This document shows, piece after piece, positions 27,165 through 35,194 of a stretch of DNA of 64,000 nucleotides. Within the stretch, counting starts at the first letter, position 1, and each line of letters begins with the position of its first letter. The notes under the pieces were generated by a model. It made no database searches, had not been told where the DNA came from, and saw only the letters and a program-made list of their open reading frames with translations. The DNA comes from Glaciecola sp048820975 (lineage in GTDB: Bacteria > Pseudomonadota > Gammaproteobacteria > Enterobacterales > Alteromonadaceae), in the NCBI RefSeq assembly GCF_048820975.1, contig NZ_JBMEUF010000001.1, forward strand, positions 1,364,001 through 1,428,000. Direction: 5' to 3'. The position numbers and the translations under genes were made by a program.

Positions 27165-27650
27165 TTAAAGTTCTGATGAAGGGGTCTTTTCAATGTTTGT
27201 CCAATACCCGTTTGCATCAACAATAAGAGCTTGCTTATCATTGCTCCAAATATTTTGTACTTTTTTATTTAAGTTTAAATATAACTTACCATCCACGACC
27301 GCAAAGGCTTGTGGATCAATATCATATTTGTAGCCCTTTGAAACACCATATGCACAATAACCACCATACTGAGGCGCATATTTGCGGGGCTCACTTGTAA
27401 ACATTTTTTGGTGCTTAGCAGAACTAAACCAATATGTAGCACCGTCATAGTTAGCGGCAAATTGGCTGTTACCTTTAGTTGGTGTGTTTTTTGTAAAATA
27501 AGCTACCGGGTCGTAACCTTTTATGGCAAGAGTAGTTTCATCAACATTAACAGCCTCTATAGGCGACGATACTTGAGTGGGTATTAGCCCGCACGATGTA
27601 ACAATTAAAGCCATCAGCAATGTGGCAGCATACATAAGCTTGGTGCGCAT
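27165..27650 (-). CDS. YHS-domain lipoprotein
   Basis: The protein has 161 residues. The lipoprotein signal MRTKLMYAATLLMALIVTSC has its lipidated Cys at residue 20 (VTSC lipobox). A YHS domain follows: IKGYDPVAYF, then YDGATYWFSSAKHQKMFTSEPRKYAPQYGGYCAYGVSKG. YHS domains occur in copper- and other metal-handling proteins. I chose the ATG at 27650 because GGAG stands six bases upstream; the longer reading would need a TTG. It lies 116 bp upstream of bufA on the same strand, suggesting a metal-related neighbourhood, but with its own spacing. Confidence 0.82.
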   Translation of the reverse strand: MRTKLMYAATLLMALIVTSCGLIPTQVSSPIEAVNVDETTLAIKGYDPVAYFTKNTPTKGNSQFAANYDGATYWFSSAKHQKMFTSEPRKYAPQYGGYCAYGVSKGYKYDIDPQAFAVVDGKLYLNLNKKVQNIWSNDKQALIVDANGYWTNIEKTPSSEL

Positions 27651-27778
27651 AGGGTTCTCCAAATAAGAATAAAAAGCTAACTATTTAGCAAATTCAGTTA
27701 TAAGACCTTAGGGCCTTTACTTTGCTTTCATTATTTCTGCATTTATTGCTTATTTTTCGAAATTCTGAAAAAATTGTA

Positions 27779-28147
27779 TTAAAATTCAAGTTCTTGCAAA
27801 ATGGAAAATAAATCGGGTTGCCACTTATATTCTTTCATTTTTACACCATTGTTAAACACGGCTACATTTTCGGACTGTAATAAGCCCATTTGCTTAACTG
27901 CTTGGCTAGACCCCGGCGCAAAGGCTAGCTTACCGTTTGAGCGTAGAACGCGATGCCAGTTAACTGTCATTTCGCTAGGTACATAAGCCAGGCTCTTTCC
28001 AACTAAGCGTGCACGCCCAGGTAACCCCGCTAAGTCAGCTATTTGACCATAACTAGCCACTTTGCCTGAGGGAATTAAATTAATCGTTTTAAATATTTTC
28101 ACATAGTTTTCGTTAGTTAAGGCTGAGCTCAACTCCAGGCTTGCCAT
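27779..28147 (-). CDS. Alkyltransferase-like protein (MGMT/ATL family)
   Basis: The protein has 122 residues, only the DNA-binding MGMT domain. IPSGKVASYGQIADLAGLPGRARLVGKSLA is the helix-turn-helix with Arg finger. The active-site block reads NWHRVLRSNGKLAF, with Trp where the alkyl-accepting Cys would be. This makes it an ATL that flags O6-alkylguanine for nucleotide-excision repair and does not reverse it itself. Its ATG overlaps the kynU stop by one base (TAATG), so it is translated with the kynureninase operon, although the functions look unrelated. Confidence 0.88.
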   Translation of the reverse strand: MASLELSSALTNENYVKIFKTINLIPSGKVASYGQIADLAGLPGRARLVGKSLAYVPSEMTVNWHRVLRSNGKLAFAPGSSQAVKQMGLLQSENVAVFNNGVKMKEYKWQPDLFSILQELEF

Positions 28148-29403
28148 TAGGTCACCTTGTGTTTGATTTGAAACTCTGTATGTAGAAACTTTTTAGATTC
28201 AATAATGTCTTGCAATACCGTTGCCGCATCATATGCATTCTTAAAACTTAAAAACAGCGGTGAAAAGCCCAGTCGTAAAATATTAGGCGCACGAAAATCA
28301 GCAATCACATTGTGGCTAATTAAGGCTTGGCAAATCGCATAAGCATGCTCATGCTTAAACGATATTTGGCTACCTCTAGTTTGATGGTCTAGACTACACG
28401 CCAAGCTTAATGATGATTGAGGAATAAGCTCTTTGATGCAAGTTTGAAAGAATTCATTTAAAGCAAGTGACTTATTACGAATTGCTTGCATTGAAACCTT
28501 ATTAAACACATCTAGGGCTGCATCTAACACGCTCATAGATATAATGCTTGGAGTGCCCGATAGAAATTGTTCGATGCCAGTATTTTTGTCGTAATCATGG
28601 TCAAATGCAAATGGGCTTTTATGCCCCATCCAACCACTCAAAGGTTGCTGCAAATCAGCTAGCAAACGAGGTGCGGCGTAAATAAAAGCAGGGGCACCCG
28701 GGCCACCGTTTAAATATTTATAAGTACAACCAACCGCAAAATCAACATTCCAAGCACTTAGGTCCAAAGGCAATATACCCGCGCTATGGGCTAAATCCCA
28801 AACCACTAGCACACCTTTACTATGGGCTAATTGCGTTAATTTCGGAATATCAAAAATAGCGCCATTCTTAAAATTAACGTGTGAAAGCATCATTATGCTA
28901 ATGTCATTTCCCTTAGCCTCTAAGGTGCTTTCAATTTCATTACTTGCTACGCTTAATAACTCGCAGTTATTAGTGCCCAGTAATTGTGACAAACCTTGTG
29001 CCATGTATAAATCAGTAGGAAAGTTATCATTTTGCGATAAAATTAAACGCCGCTTTTCCGTTTTTTGGAGCTGAACTGCCGCACTTAAAATTTTAAATAA
29101 ATTCACAGAAATTGAATCACAGCACACTACACTATTGGCACTTGCTCCCACTAATTGAGCAATTTTGTTGCCCACTATACTGGGTAAGGAAATCCAGTCG
29201 TGGCTGTTCCAGCTTGCAATTAAACTTTGCCCCCATTGCTGTTGGACTACTTCTTGGGCTCTTAATTGGGCATTTTTAGTAAGGGGGCCTAGTGAGTTGC
29301 CATCTAAATAAATTGTATCTTTAGGCAAACTAAACTCTTCAATTTTATGTGACAAAGCATCTGCGTTATCAAGCAAGCTCGCTCGTTCTTGTAAATTAGT
29401 CAT
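28147..29403 (-). CDS. kynU: Kynureninase
   Basis: This PLP enzyme splits kynurenine (or 3-hydroxykynurenine) into anthranilate (or 3-hydroxyanthranilate) and alanine. It has 418 residues. Blocks include IYLDGNSLGPLTKNAQ at the start, HVNFKNGAIFDI, VWDLAHSAGILPLDL, the PLP-lysine region VGCTYKYLNGGPGAPAF, and LSGWMGHKSPFAFD. Length and motifs are normal. It overlaps the upstream lipoprotein hydrolase by 8 bp and the downstream ATL by 1 bp. No tryptophan dioxygenase is in the window, so the kynurenine source is not shown. Confidence 0.94.
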   Translation of the reverse strand: MTNLQERASLLDNADALSHKIEEFSLPKDTIYLDGNSLGPLTKNAQLRAQEVVQQQWGQSLIASWNSHDWISLPSIVGNKIAQLVGASANSVVCCDSISVNLFKILSAAVQLQKTEKRRLILSQNDNFPTDLYMAQGLSQLLGTNNCELLSVASNEIESTLEAKGNDISIMMLSHVNFKNGAIFDIPKLTQLAHSKGVLVVWDLAHSAGILPLDLSAWNVDFAVGCTYKYLNGGPGAPAFIYAAPRLLADLQQPLSGWMGHKSPFAFDHDYDKNTGIEQFLSGTPSIISMSVLDAALDVFNKVSMQAIRNKSLALNEFFQTCIKELIPQSSLSLACSLDHQTRGSQISFKHEHAYAICQALISHNVIADFRAPNILRLGFSPLFLSFKNAYDAATVLQDIIESKKFLHTEFQIKHKVT

Positions 29404-30295
29404 TGTTAGGCGTTCGCATTAATTCTTCTAAAAGCAGTTTAAACGAACTTGAGCCAGGATGGATCCAATCAAAGTGCCCTGCGCCTTCAATCAACATGTT
29501 TTCTCCATCAGGATGAGAGGCCATGTTTGCAGGTACAATTGCGTCAGCATCCCCCACCATGAATACCGCTCGGCTCAAGCTGCTTAAGTCAAAATTTAAA
29601 GGATTCGCATTTTTATATGCTTGCTCTTCCATTTTCTGGCTGCCTTGCATAAAACGCGGTGTTGCTGTTTGACAGCTATTATCGCCTTCGCTGTAAGCAG
29701 GTAAATCAATAATAGGGGCTAGCCCAAACAAGTGAATAGGGAAATTAGGATCGCTTTGTTTAGCAGCCGCTAAACTTGCTAAATGGCCACCGGCGCTGTG
29801 ACCAAGTAATTTAACTGGCGTTGATTTTTGTAATAGTGTTTGAATATGCCTGAACGCTTGCTCAATATCTTGCAAAGCAACAGGCCATTCTCCCCCATTT
29901 CCCGTGCGCCTATATTCTATAGAGTACACATCAAAGCCTTGTTGGCTAAGGGCACTTGTTAAGGGCAAACTATGTGAAATGTCGTAATCTTGTAACCAGC
30001 ATCCCCCGTGTATAAACACAATTGGGCTTGGCTTTATATTAGTTGGTGAAGATACATGCTTTGCGCCTTCCCATACATAAATAAACTGCTCATCTAAGGC
30101 GCCATATTGTAGGGTCTTATCAGGGGTAATGTGGCTTAATTGAGCAACTTTAGCGTAAGGAACATTACTGGCGACAGTTTCATAGTCAAACGTTTTATTG
30201 TGCGAGGGTAAATTGGGTATAGGGTTAACACTTGAACATGCTGATAAAAAACTTAACAAAACAATAGAATAAAAATAATAAGCGCTTTTTTGCAT
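29396..30295 (-). CDS. Lipoprotein alpha/beta hydrolase, kynurenine-formamidase-like
   Basis: The protein has 299 residues. The signal MQKSAYYFYSIVLLSFLSAC has a lipobox Cys at residue 20, followed by Ser, so outer-membrane anchoring is likely. The hydrolase core has the oxyanion motif HGGCW (HGGYW in formamidases), the nucleophile elbow GHSAGGHLA, Asp in VGDADAIVP and His in GAGHFDWIHP. The 8-bp overlap with kynU strongly suggests N-formylkynurenine as substrate. A lipid-anchored, extracytoplasmic formamidase would be unusual because the rest of the pathway is cytosolic. The substrate is inferred from gene order. Confidence 0.8.
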   Translation of the reverse strand: MQKSAYYFYSIVLLSFLSACSSVNPIPNLPSHNKTFDYETVASNVPYAKVAQLSHITPDKTLQYGALDEQFIYVWEGAKHVSSPTNIKPSPIVFIHGGCWLQDYDISHSLPLTSALSQQGFDVYSIEYRRTGNGGEWPVALQDIEQAFRHIQTLLQKSTPVKLLGHSAGGHLASLAAAKQSDPNFPIHLFGLAPIIDLPAYSEGDNSCQTATPRFMQGSQKMEEQAYKNANPLNFDLSSLSRAVFMVGDADAIVPANMASHPDGENMLIEGAGHFDWIHPGSSSFKLLLEELMRTPNND

Positions 30296-30310
30296 AATGA
30301 TTTTTGCTCT

Positions 30311-30322
30311 TACATGTATGTA
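30311..30322 (-). promoter_or_regulatory. Short inverted repeat ahead of the kynurenine operon
   Basis: TACATGTATGTA has 5-bp arms (TACAT/ATGTA) around GT and lies 15 bp before the start of the lipoprotein hydrolase. It may be part of an operator. The evidence is weak because the arms are short and A+T-rich. Confidence 0.2.
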
Positions 30323-30340
30323 CAGCTCATATTTACATAA

Positions 30341-30366
30341 AAAAATGAGCCGCTTAGCGACTCATT
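30341..30366 (-). terminator. Terminator after the DUF2780 gene
   Basis: AATGAG...CGC pairs with GCG...CTCATT with one mismatch on each side. On the minus strand the hairpin is followed by a run of seven T. It begins about 15 bp past the stop of the DUF2780 gene. Confidence 0.8.
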
Positions 30367-30380
30367 AATTTTTGCAGAAA

Positions 30381-30935
30381 TTACAAAGAAATATTTGAAA
30401 ATGTTTCTGTTAATGCGTCTTTAGCAGCACTTGCTTCTGGTGTATCAAAATAAGATTGTGCTTGATCAGCATATTTTCCAATCATGCTAGTGTCTAGACC
30501 TAGTGTATCAAACTGCTTTTTAAGATCATTTACTTGGCTAAGTTTATCACTGTAGCCTGAAGCCATATCCATAATACCGCCCATGCCTTCACTGTTCATT
30601 GCGCTAATTGCTGGTAAGTATTTCATCAGTGAATCAAGGCCTGGTATCTGTGCAGTTAAGGCACTGAATTGTTCTTCAGAGATATTTTGTTTTGCGAAGT
30701 TAAACAAGGCAGCCATACCACCTTGAGCTTGTTCTTTTGTTACGCCTAGTTTACTGGTTAGGCTACTAAGTAGGCCGTCAATACCCACAGTACTTTGCGA
30801 AGCATCAACAGTTTCCACTACTTCTTCGCTTTCACCTAATCCAACAGCACTAAGAAGGTTGTCCCACCAGCTTTGCTCAGCCGAAGCTACACTTGAAAAA
30901 CTTAATACTGCACTTAATAAAATAACTTTCTTCAT
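30381..30935 (-). CDS. Secreted DUF2780-family protein
   Basis: The protein has 184 residues. The signal peptide MKKVILLSAVLSFSSVASAEQ is cleaved after ASA. The mature part is helical, with GIDGLLSSLTSKLGVTKEQAQGGMAALFNFAKQNISEEQFSALTAQIPGLDSLM, the core of DUF2780 (VcgC/VcgE-like). The function is unknown. I set the start at the ATG at 30935; the longer reading adds 21 residues in front of a complete signal peptide and lacks support. It follows ychJ by 47 bp on the same strand. Confidence 0.8.
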   Translation of the reverse strand: MKKVILLSAVLSFSSVASAEQSWWDNLLSAVGLGESEEVVETVDASQSTVGIDGLLSSLTSKLGVTKEQAQGGMAALFNFAKQNISEEQFSALTAQIPGLDSLMKYLPAISAMNSEGMGGIMDMASGYSDKLSQVNDLKKQFDTLGLDTSMIGKYADQAQSYFDTPEASAAKDALTETFSNISL

Positions 30936-30982
30936 AATTTCACTTAAATTGTTGTCATAATTACCCTTGAATGTAGCAGTAA

Positions 30983-31459
30983 TTAGGCTTGGCAACAACG
31001 CTTATATTTTTTACCGCTACCACAAATACAAGCTTCATTACGCCCTATTTTTAACAATCCTGAGTCTTCAAATATGTCGCCGTTAAGGTAAAGCCAAACT
31101 CCATCTTGTTTTATAAAGCAGCTATTTTCATGCATGCAGAACACATCATTATTGACTTTGTAATACGCGGTAAATTCAACCTTACCAGTTTCTTGAGTAC
31201 TACTGCTTTTATGAATTGCCAAGCTTAACCAAAGCGTGTTTTGATTATCATTTTTTAAATCTATAGCCGAAATATTAGGCCGTGAAGAGGCCGCATAGGT
31301 GTTCAAAATATAATCATAACTACCTTCGCTGTATGCGGTAAAACGCGAGCGCATTAACTCTTCAGGGGTATCAGCCTTTGCAGTTTGACTGATTAAGGGT
31401 TCGCAGCACAGCTTAAATGCCAAGTCGCTGCCGCAGGGGCAAGTTAATGCGTCAACCAT
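30983..31459 (-). CDS. ychJ: YchJ-family SEC-C motif protein
   Basis: The protein has 158 residues. A cysteine-rich motif near the N-terminus (CPCGSDLAFKLCC) and a SEC-C zinc motif at the end (CICGSGKKYKRCC) flank the YchJ central domain (TPEELMRSRFTAYSEGSYDYILNTY, WLSLAIH). The central part has an NTF2-like fold. The function is not established. The ATG at 31459 gives the family's usual start (MVDALTCPCGS); longer in-frame starts lack a ribosome site. Confidence 0.9.
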   Translation of the reverse strand: MVDALTCPCGSDLAFKLCCEPLISQTAKADTPEELMRSRFTAYSEGSYDYILNTYAASSRPNISAIDLKNDNQNTLWLSLAIHKSSSTQETGKVEFTAYYKVNNDVFCMHENSCFIKQDGVWLYLNGDIFEDSGLLKIGRNEACICGSGKKYKRCCQA

Positions 31460-31541
31460 AAGGCGATTTTCTCTTATGTAAATATAAAGCTGTAATGGTA
31501 ACAAAGAACATACGCAGTAGACTATGTGAAATATAAGTCGC

Positions 31542-32957
31542 TTATTTTTTTGAACTAAGTATTGCGCTTAATGGCGCGGGTTTGCTGTAATAAAAACCTT
31601 GCAACTCTTCACAGCCTATTTCTATTAATTGCTGTGCTTGCTCTTTCGTTTCAATTCCCTCTGCACATACGCGCATATTTAACTGATGCGCCATATTCAC
31701 AATTGATTCGGTTATAACTTTGCCATGTTTAGACGCAATTAGTTCATCTACAAACTGCTTATCTAATTTTAATACATTCAGATGAATTTTGGTAAGGTAA
31801 CTTAGCGAAGAATACCCTGTACCAAAATCATCTAAAGCCACTGAGCAGCCTAAGGCACGAAGTTTATCAAACACTATATTTACGCGTTCAATGTTTTCTA
31901 GAAAACTTGTTTCGGTAATTTCAAACTCTACATTTTTCCCATTTATACCATGCTCTAACATGGCTAATTCAAGCGTGCTTAGCAATGTTTGGGCTTTTAA
32001 ATCAATGGTAGATAAGTTAATGGCAACTTTAATATGCTCTCCACTGTGGGCAAGCAAGGTAGGAATATCGAAAAAAGCTTGTTTTATTACCCAGGTACTT
32101 ATATGCCTAATTTTGCCACTTTGCTCAGCTATAGGAATAAATTCTGTAGGTGAAAGCTCACCTAAGGCATGATTATTCCAACGTATTAAGGCTTCGTAAC
32201 CTACTACTTCAGCGTGCTTATTAACTTTTGCTTGGTAGTGTAAGCTAAATTCATTGTTATCAAGGCCATCCTGAATACTTTCAGCAACCTGCTGCATTCG
32301 CAGTTTATCAGCCTTCATTGCCGGCAAAAATAGACTGAAGTGCTGTGAAGAATGTTGTTTAGCGTACTGCTGAGCAATATCCACATTTGCTAACAATTCG
32401 CTGGTAACGTAATTCGCCTCTTTGGCTAGCGCAATGCCACAAGTTAAACCAATCCTTATTTGCCAGTTATCAATTTGATAAGGCCGGCTCAAATCATCAA
32501 ACGTTAGGCTAACAAATTCTAATAAATCTAACTCGCAATACTCTTGTGGCAAATATAGTAAAAACTCATCACTTGATAAGCGTGACACAATGCCATTTGC
32601 CGGTGCGAGTTTCTCAAGTCGAGCCGACACATGAATAAGTACTCTATCCCCCACATCTAAGCCGTATACATCGTTAATAGATTTAAATTCTAACAAGTCT
32701 ATTAAAATCAAGGCTGAATTTACATCGCTAGCTTTGGCTGCGTCTAATTCGCTCTGTAATGTTTGGGTGAAATACAAGCGATTTGGTAAGTTGGTGAGTT
32801 TGTCGTAGTGGATAACGTGCTCTTTGCTCATATAGTCGGCTATAAGCGCATTAGCAATAGCCAAACGCTTACATAATCCATGTGCAGCGGCTTTAAACGT
32901 GCGTACAGTTCTAGCCTTTAATTCAACACAAGCTTGATTAAAATGAGAGCCGTGCAT
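31542..32957 (-). CDS. c-di-GMP phosphodiesterase with degenerate GGDEF and intact EAL domain
   Basis: The protein has 471 residues and no membrane segment. A short helical N-terminus (1-50) precedes a GGDEF-fold domain (about 52-215) whose active-site motif reads SSDEF (RLSSDEFLLYL), so cyclase activity is unlikely. The EAL domain (about 225-465) has YEALIRW, NLS, EITET, LDDFGTGYSS and the KLDK/E motifs of active enzymes. The prediction is a cytosolic phosphodiesterase whose degenerate cyclase domain may bind GTP as a regulator. It stands alone, divergent from the tetR gene across 286 bp. No sensory domain is recognisable. Confidence 0.9.
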   Translation of the reverse strand: MHGSHFNQACVELKARTVRTFKAAAHGLCKRLAIANALIADYMSKEHVIHYDKLTNLPNRLYFTQTLQSELDAAKASDVNSALILIDLLEFKSINDVYGLDVGDRVLIHVSARLEKLAPANGIVSRLSSDEFLLYLPQEYCELDLLEFVSLTFDDLSRPYQIDNWQIRIGLTCGIALAKEANYVTSELLANVDIAQQYAKQHSSQHFSLFLPAMKADKLRMQQVAESIQDGLDNNEFSLHYQAKVNKHAEVVGYEALIRWNNHALGELSPTEFIPIAEQSGKIRHISTWVIKQAFFDIPTLLAHSGEHIKVAINLSTIDLKAQTLLSTLELAMLEHGINGKNVEFEITETSFLENIERVNIVFDKLRALGCSVALDDFGTGYSSLSYLTKIHLNVLKLDKQFVDELIASKHGKVITESIVNMAHQLNMRVCAEGIETKEQAQQLIEIGCEELQGFYYSKPAPLSAILSSKK

Positions 32958-33185
32958 TTCACATTATCCCTTGAAGTAAATCCTAATAACTAAGCGTTGA
33001 AGTTCAACCCTTAGTTGCTTGCAAAGTAAAACCTATTATTTGCTCATAATTTATGTGTACAGATCCTAGCATAAAGTATATCGCTTAATTCTTTATTTTA
33101 CGTATGGGTACTTATAACCAAGTATTTGCATGTTTAATTGTCTTCGATAGACTCGAACATAAAACTCGCCAACGTACTAACACAC

Positions 33186-33213
33186 TTGAATAATATGTAC
33201 CAAAGGGTACAAT
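33186..33213 (+). promoter_or_regulatory. Promoter and TetR-type operator of the tetR gene
   Basis: TTGAAT (33186-33191) and TACAAT (33208-33213) are separated by 16 bp. Between and overlapping them lies TGTACC-AAAG-GGTACA (33196-33211), an inverted repeat with 6-bp arms whose right arm merges with the -10. The same architecture occurs ahead of the next gene at 33925, so autoregulation by the TetR protein is likely. Confidence 0.65.
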
Positions 33214-33243
33214 ATTAAATATTAATGAGCTTGGGGGGTTACA

Positions 33244-33855
33244 ATGGTTGAAACAAGAGGCAAGAAAAAAGCGTTTAGTGAAAGCACTGCCTTAAACGCT
33301 GCTATGGAAGTTTTCTGGCAAAAAGGTTACGCAGGCGCTTCGCTGAGTGATCTCACCTCAAGTATGGATATCAATAAACCGAGTATGTACAATACTTTCG
33401 GTAACAAAGAAACGTTGTTTTTAAAAACCACTGAGCATTACATTAAAACAAAAATGCTGCCTCACATGGCCTTGTTGAACGCACCCGGTTTATCGCTAAA
33501 AACACGCTTAAAAAACCATATTATGTCTATAGTAAATATGCAGTGCGATGCAAGTAACGGTTCAGCTAAAGGTTGTTATTTGGTGTTATGCCAATCTGAA
33601 CTGGCAAGCGGAACCGTTCCGCCTAATGCTGCAAAAGCGTTACGTGAAGTTGATTTAGCGCCCAGCAACTTATATGAAGATTTATTTTTAAAAGATAAAG
33701 AAGCAATAAGCGCTAAACTGCATTTACAGGCTGCAAAGAATGGCCTAGCCATTTACACTTTACTTAAAGGTACAGCATCAATGGCTAGAACAGGTATTAC
33801 CGCCATAGCACTCGAGCATGCTGTAGATACCATGCTTAATGGCCTAGGGCTTTAA
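33244..33855 (+). CDS. TetR/AcrR-family transcriptional repressor
   Basis: The protein has 203 residues. The N-terminal DNA-binding domain (about 10-57) contains ALNAAMEVFWQKGYAGASLSDLTSSMDINKPSMYNTFGNKETLF, a typical TetR helix-turn-helix. The C-terminal half (60-200) is the variable ligand-binding domain. FWQKGYxGxSLSDL..xM.I..PS.Y.xFG.K is characteristic of the AcrR/YcdC-like subgroup that controls detoxification genes. A purine-rich GGGGGG precedes the ATG. The downstream peroxidase-like gene has two copies of the proposed operator in its promoter. The inducer is unknown. Confidence 0.92.
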   Translation: MVETRGKKKAFSESTALNAAMEVFWQKGYAGASLSDLTSSMDINKPSMYNTFGNKETLFLKTTEHYIKTKMLPHMALLNAPGLSLKTRLKNHIMSIVNMQCDASNGSAKGCYLVLCQSELASGTVPPNAAKALREVDLAPSNLYEDLFLKDKEAISAKLHLQAAKNGLAIYTLLKGTASMARTGITAIALEHAVDTMLNGLGL

Positions 33856-33924
33856 TCCTAAAGCTCCCACATTTATCTGGAATAAACATTCACCAAGCTT
33901 ATTTACCTTAGGTTTATTTTTCTC

Positions 33925-33973
33925 TTGACTTAGCCATACCGATCGGTACAATTTAAAAATACCAATCGGTACA
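33925..33973 (+). promoter_or_regulatory. Promoter with two TetR-type operators ahead of the CMD gene
   Basis: TTGACT (33925-33930) and TACAAT (33947-33952) are 16 bp apart. TACCGATCGGTA (33937-33948, a perfect 12-bp palindrome) sits between them and overlaps the -10. A second copy, TACCAATCGGTA (33960-33971), lies 23 bp downstream, about two helix turns. Both are followed by CAAA/CAAT, like the site at 33196. Confidence 0.75.
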
Positions 33974-34024
33974 AATAAATGAAAGCTTTTATTTTTTTAT
34001 ATTGAGTACAAATAAGGACACATT

Positions 34025-34573
34025 ATGACAAGTTTAACCATACATACTATTGAATCAGCTCCACAAGACAGTAAGCCGCAATTAGAAGCGTCAGAAAAAG
34101 CATTCGGTATGTTGCCAAATTTACACGGCGTATTAGCAACATCACCACAATTGTTAGCTGCGTATCGCGAATTGCATGATTTGTTCACCCAATCATCATT
34201 TAACGCTGATGAACTAACTGTAGTTTGGCAAACCATTAATGTAGAGCACGGCTGCACCTATTGCGTACCTGCACATACTGCTATTGCGCATTCAATGAAT
34301 GTAGATGCTGAATTGATTAACGCCCTGCGCGACGAGGCTGACTTACCCAATGCGAAACTACAAGCTTTAAAAGACCTAACCTTAAGCATAGTACGTAACC
34401 GCGGCCGCGTGAGCGAAGAAGAGTTGAGTGCTTTTTATGCGGCTGGATATGGTGAGCAACAAGTACTCGATATAATTTTGGGTTTATCGCAAAAAGTGAT
34501 CAGTAACTACACTAACCACATTGCTAGCACACCGGTAGATGCACCTTTTGAAAAATTTGCTTGGAGCAAGTAA
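34025..34573 (+). CDS. Carboxymuconolactone-decarboxylase/AhpD-like peroxidase-family protein
   Basis: The protein has 182 residues with the CMD/AhpD helical fold. The active-site motif is E74-H-G-C77-T-Y-C80-V-P-A-H84, the CxxC plus His arrangement of AhpD-type alkylhydroperoxidases. This suggests thiol-dependent reduction of peroxides or related electrophiles, not decarboxylation. It lies 169 bp downstream of the tetR gene, with its own promoter bearing two repressor sites, and is closed by a terminator, so it is a single-gene target of that repressor. It is probably induced by an electrophile or peroxide. Confidence 0.85.
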   Translation: MTSLTIHTIESAPQDSKPQLEASEKAFGMLPNLHGVLATSPQLLAAYRELHDLFTQSSFNADELTVVWQTINVEHGCTYCVPAHTAIAHSMNVDAELINALRDEADLPNAKLQALKDLTLSIVRNRGRVSEEELSAFYAAGYGEQQVLDIILGLSQKVISNYTNHIASTPVDAPFEKFAWSK

Positions 34574-34596
34574 GCCTAAGCTCATTAAAGTAATAC

Positions 34597-34628
34597 AAAA
34601 CGACATCATCAGGATGTCGTTTTTTTTA
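34597..34628 (+). terminator. Rho-independent terminator after the CMD gene
   Basis: AAAACGACATC (34597-34607) and GATGTCGTTTT (34613-34623) form an 11-bp perfect stem with a five-base loop and a T-run to 34627. It also fits the convergent retropepsin gene because of the A-run on the left. Confidence 0.92.
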
Positions 34629-34632
34629 CCGA

Positions 34633-35160
34633 CTAAAACGTGCTAATGGTTAGCACATCTGCGCGCTGGCTCCACTCTAATTGCTTAAGGGCGCTCATAC
34701 CCAGCAGAATAGCCTGGTCTTGCATTCCAGGGTTTATACTAGCCGATACGTTTCTAAGTGTTATATCGCCAATTTTTAATTCATTTATTACCGTAGACGC
34801 TACTAATATTGTGCCGTTTGCCGTTTGCGCTCGGTAGCTTCTGCCTGCTTGCAAACCTAAGCGTGACGCTAAATGACTCGGTACTGAAACGTTAGTTGCA
34901 CCCGTATCGAGTAAAAATGTGACTCTTTCACCATTAATTTCGCCGCCAGTAACGTAGTGCCCCATAGTATTTTGTTTTAGACTGACTTTCACTCCTGCAG
35001 GGCTAATTACTGAATCCGGTATTTGATTAGGATTCACTTTGCGGTCTAACATGCCTGAAAAATAGGCGACTAAAAATCCAAATCCAACAATCCAAGCCGC
35101 TAGTACCATAAATGTACTAATGCCTTTGGTCTCATCATTCTGATATCCGTCTTTTTTCAA
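34633..35160 (-). CDS. Membrane-anchored retropepsin-like aspartic protease
   Basis: The protein has 175 residues. One transmembrane helix (about 16-36) is followed by a periplasmic domain with the aspartic protease motif LLDTGATNVSVP (D85-T-G-A88). LGLQAGRSYRAQTANG, INELKIGDITLRNV and ILLGMSALKQLEW are the remaining clan AA strands and the hydrophobic-Gly closing motif. This is the TIGR02281 'clan AA aspartic protease' type common in proteobacteria; it acts as a dimer like viral retropepsins. Substrates are unknown. It lies upstream of nothing on its strand and downstream of the GST gene, 34 bp away. Confidence 0.88.
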   Translation of the reverse strand: MKKDGYQNDETKGISTFMVLAAWIVGFGFLVAYFSGMLDRKVNPNQIPDSVISPAGVKVSLKQNTMGHYVTGGEINGERVTFLLDTGATNVSVPSHLASRLGLQAGRSYRAQTANGTILVASTVINELKIGDITLRNVSASINPGMQDQAILLGMSALKQLEWSQRADVLTISTF

Positions 35161-35194
35161 TTCGCGGTTCTCTTATTTAATTTACTTTGCTTAT

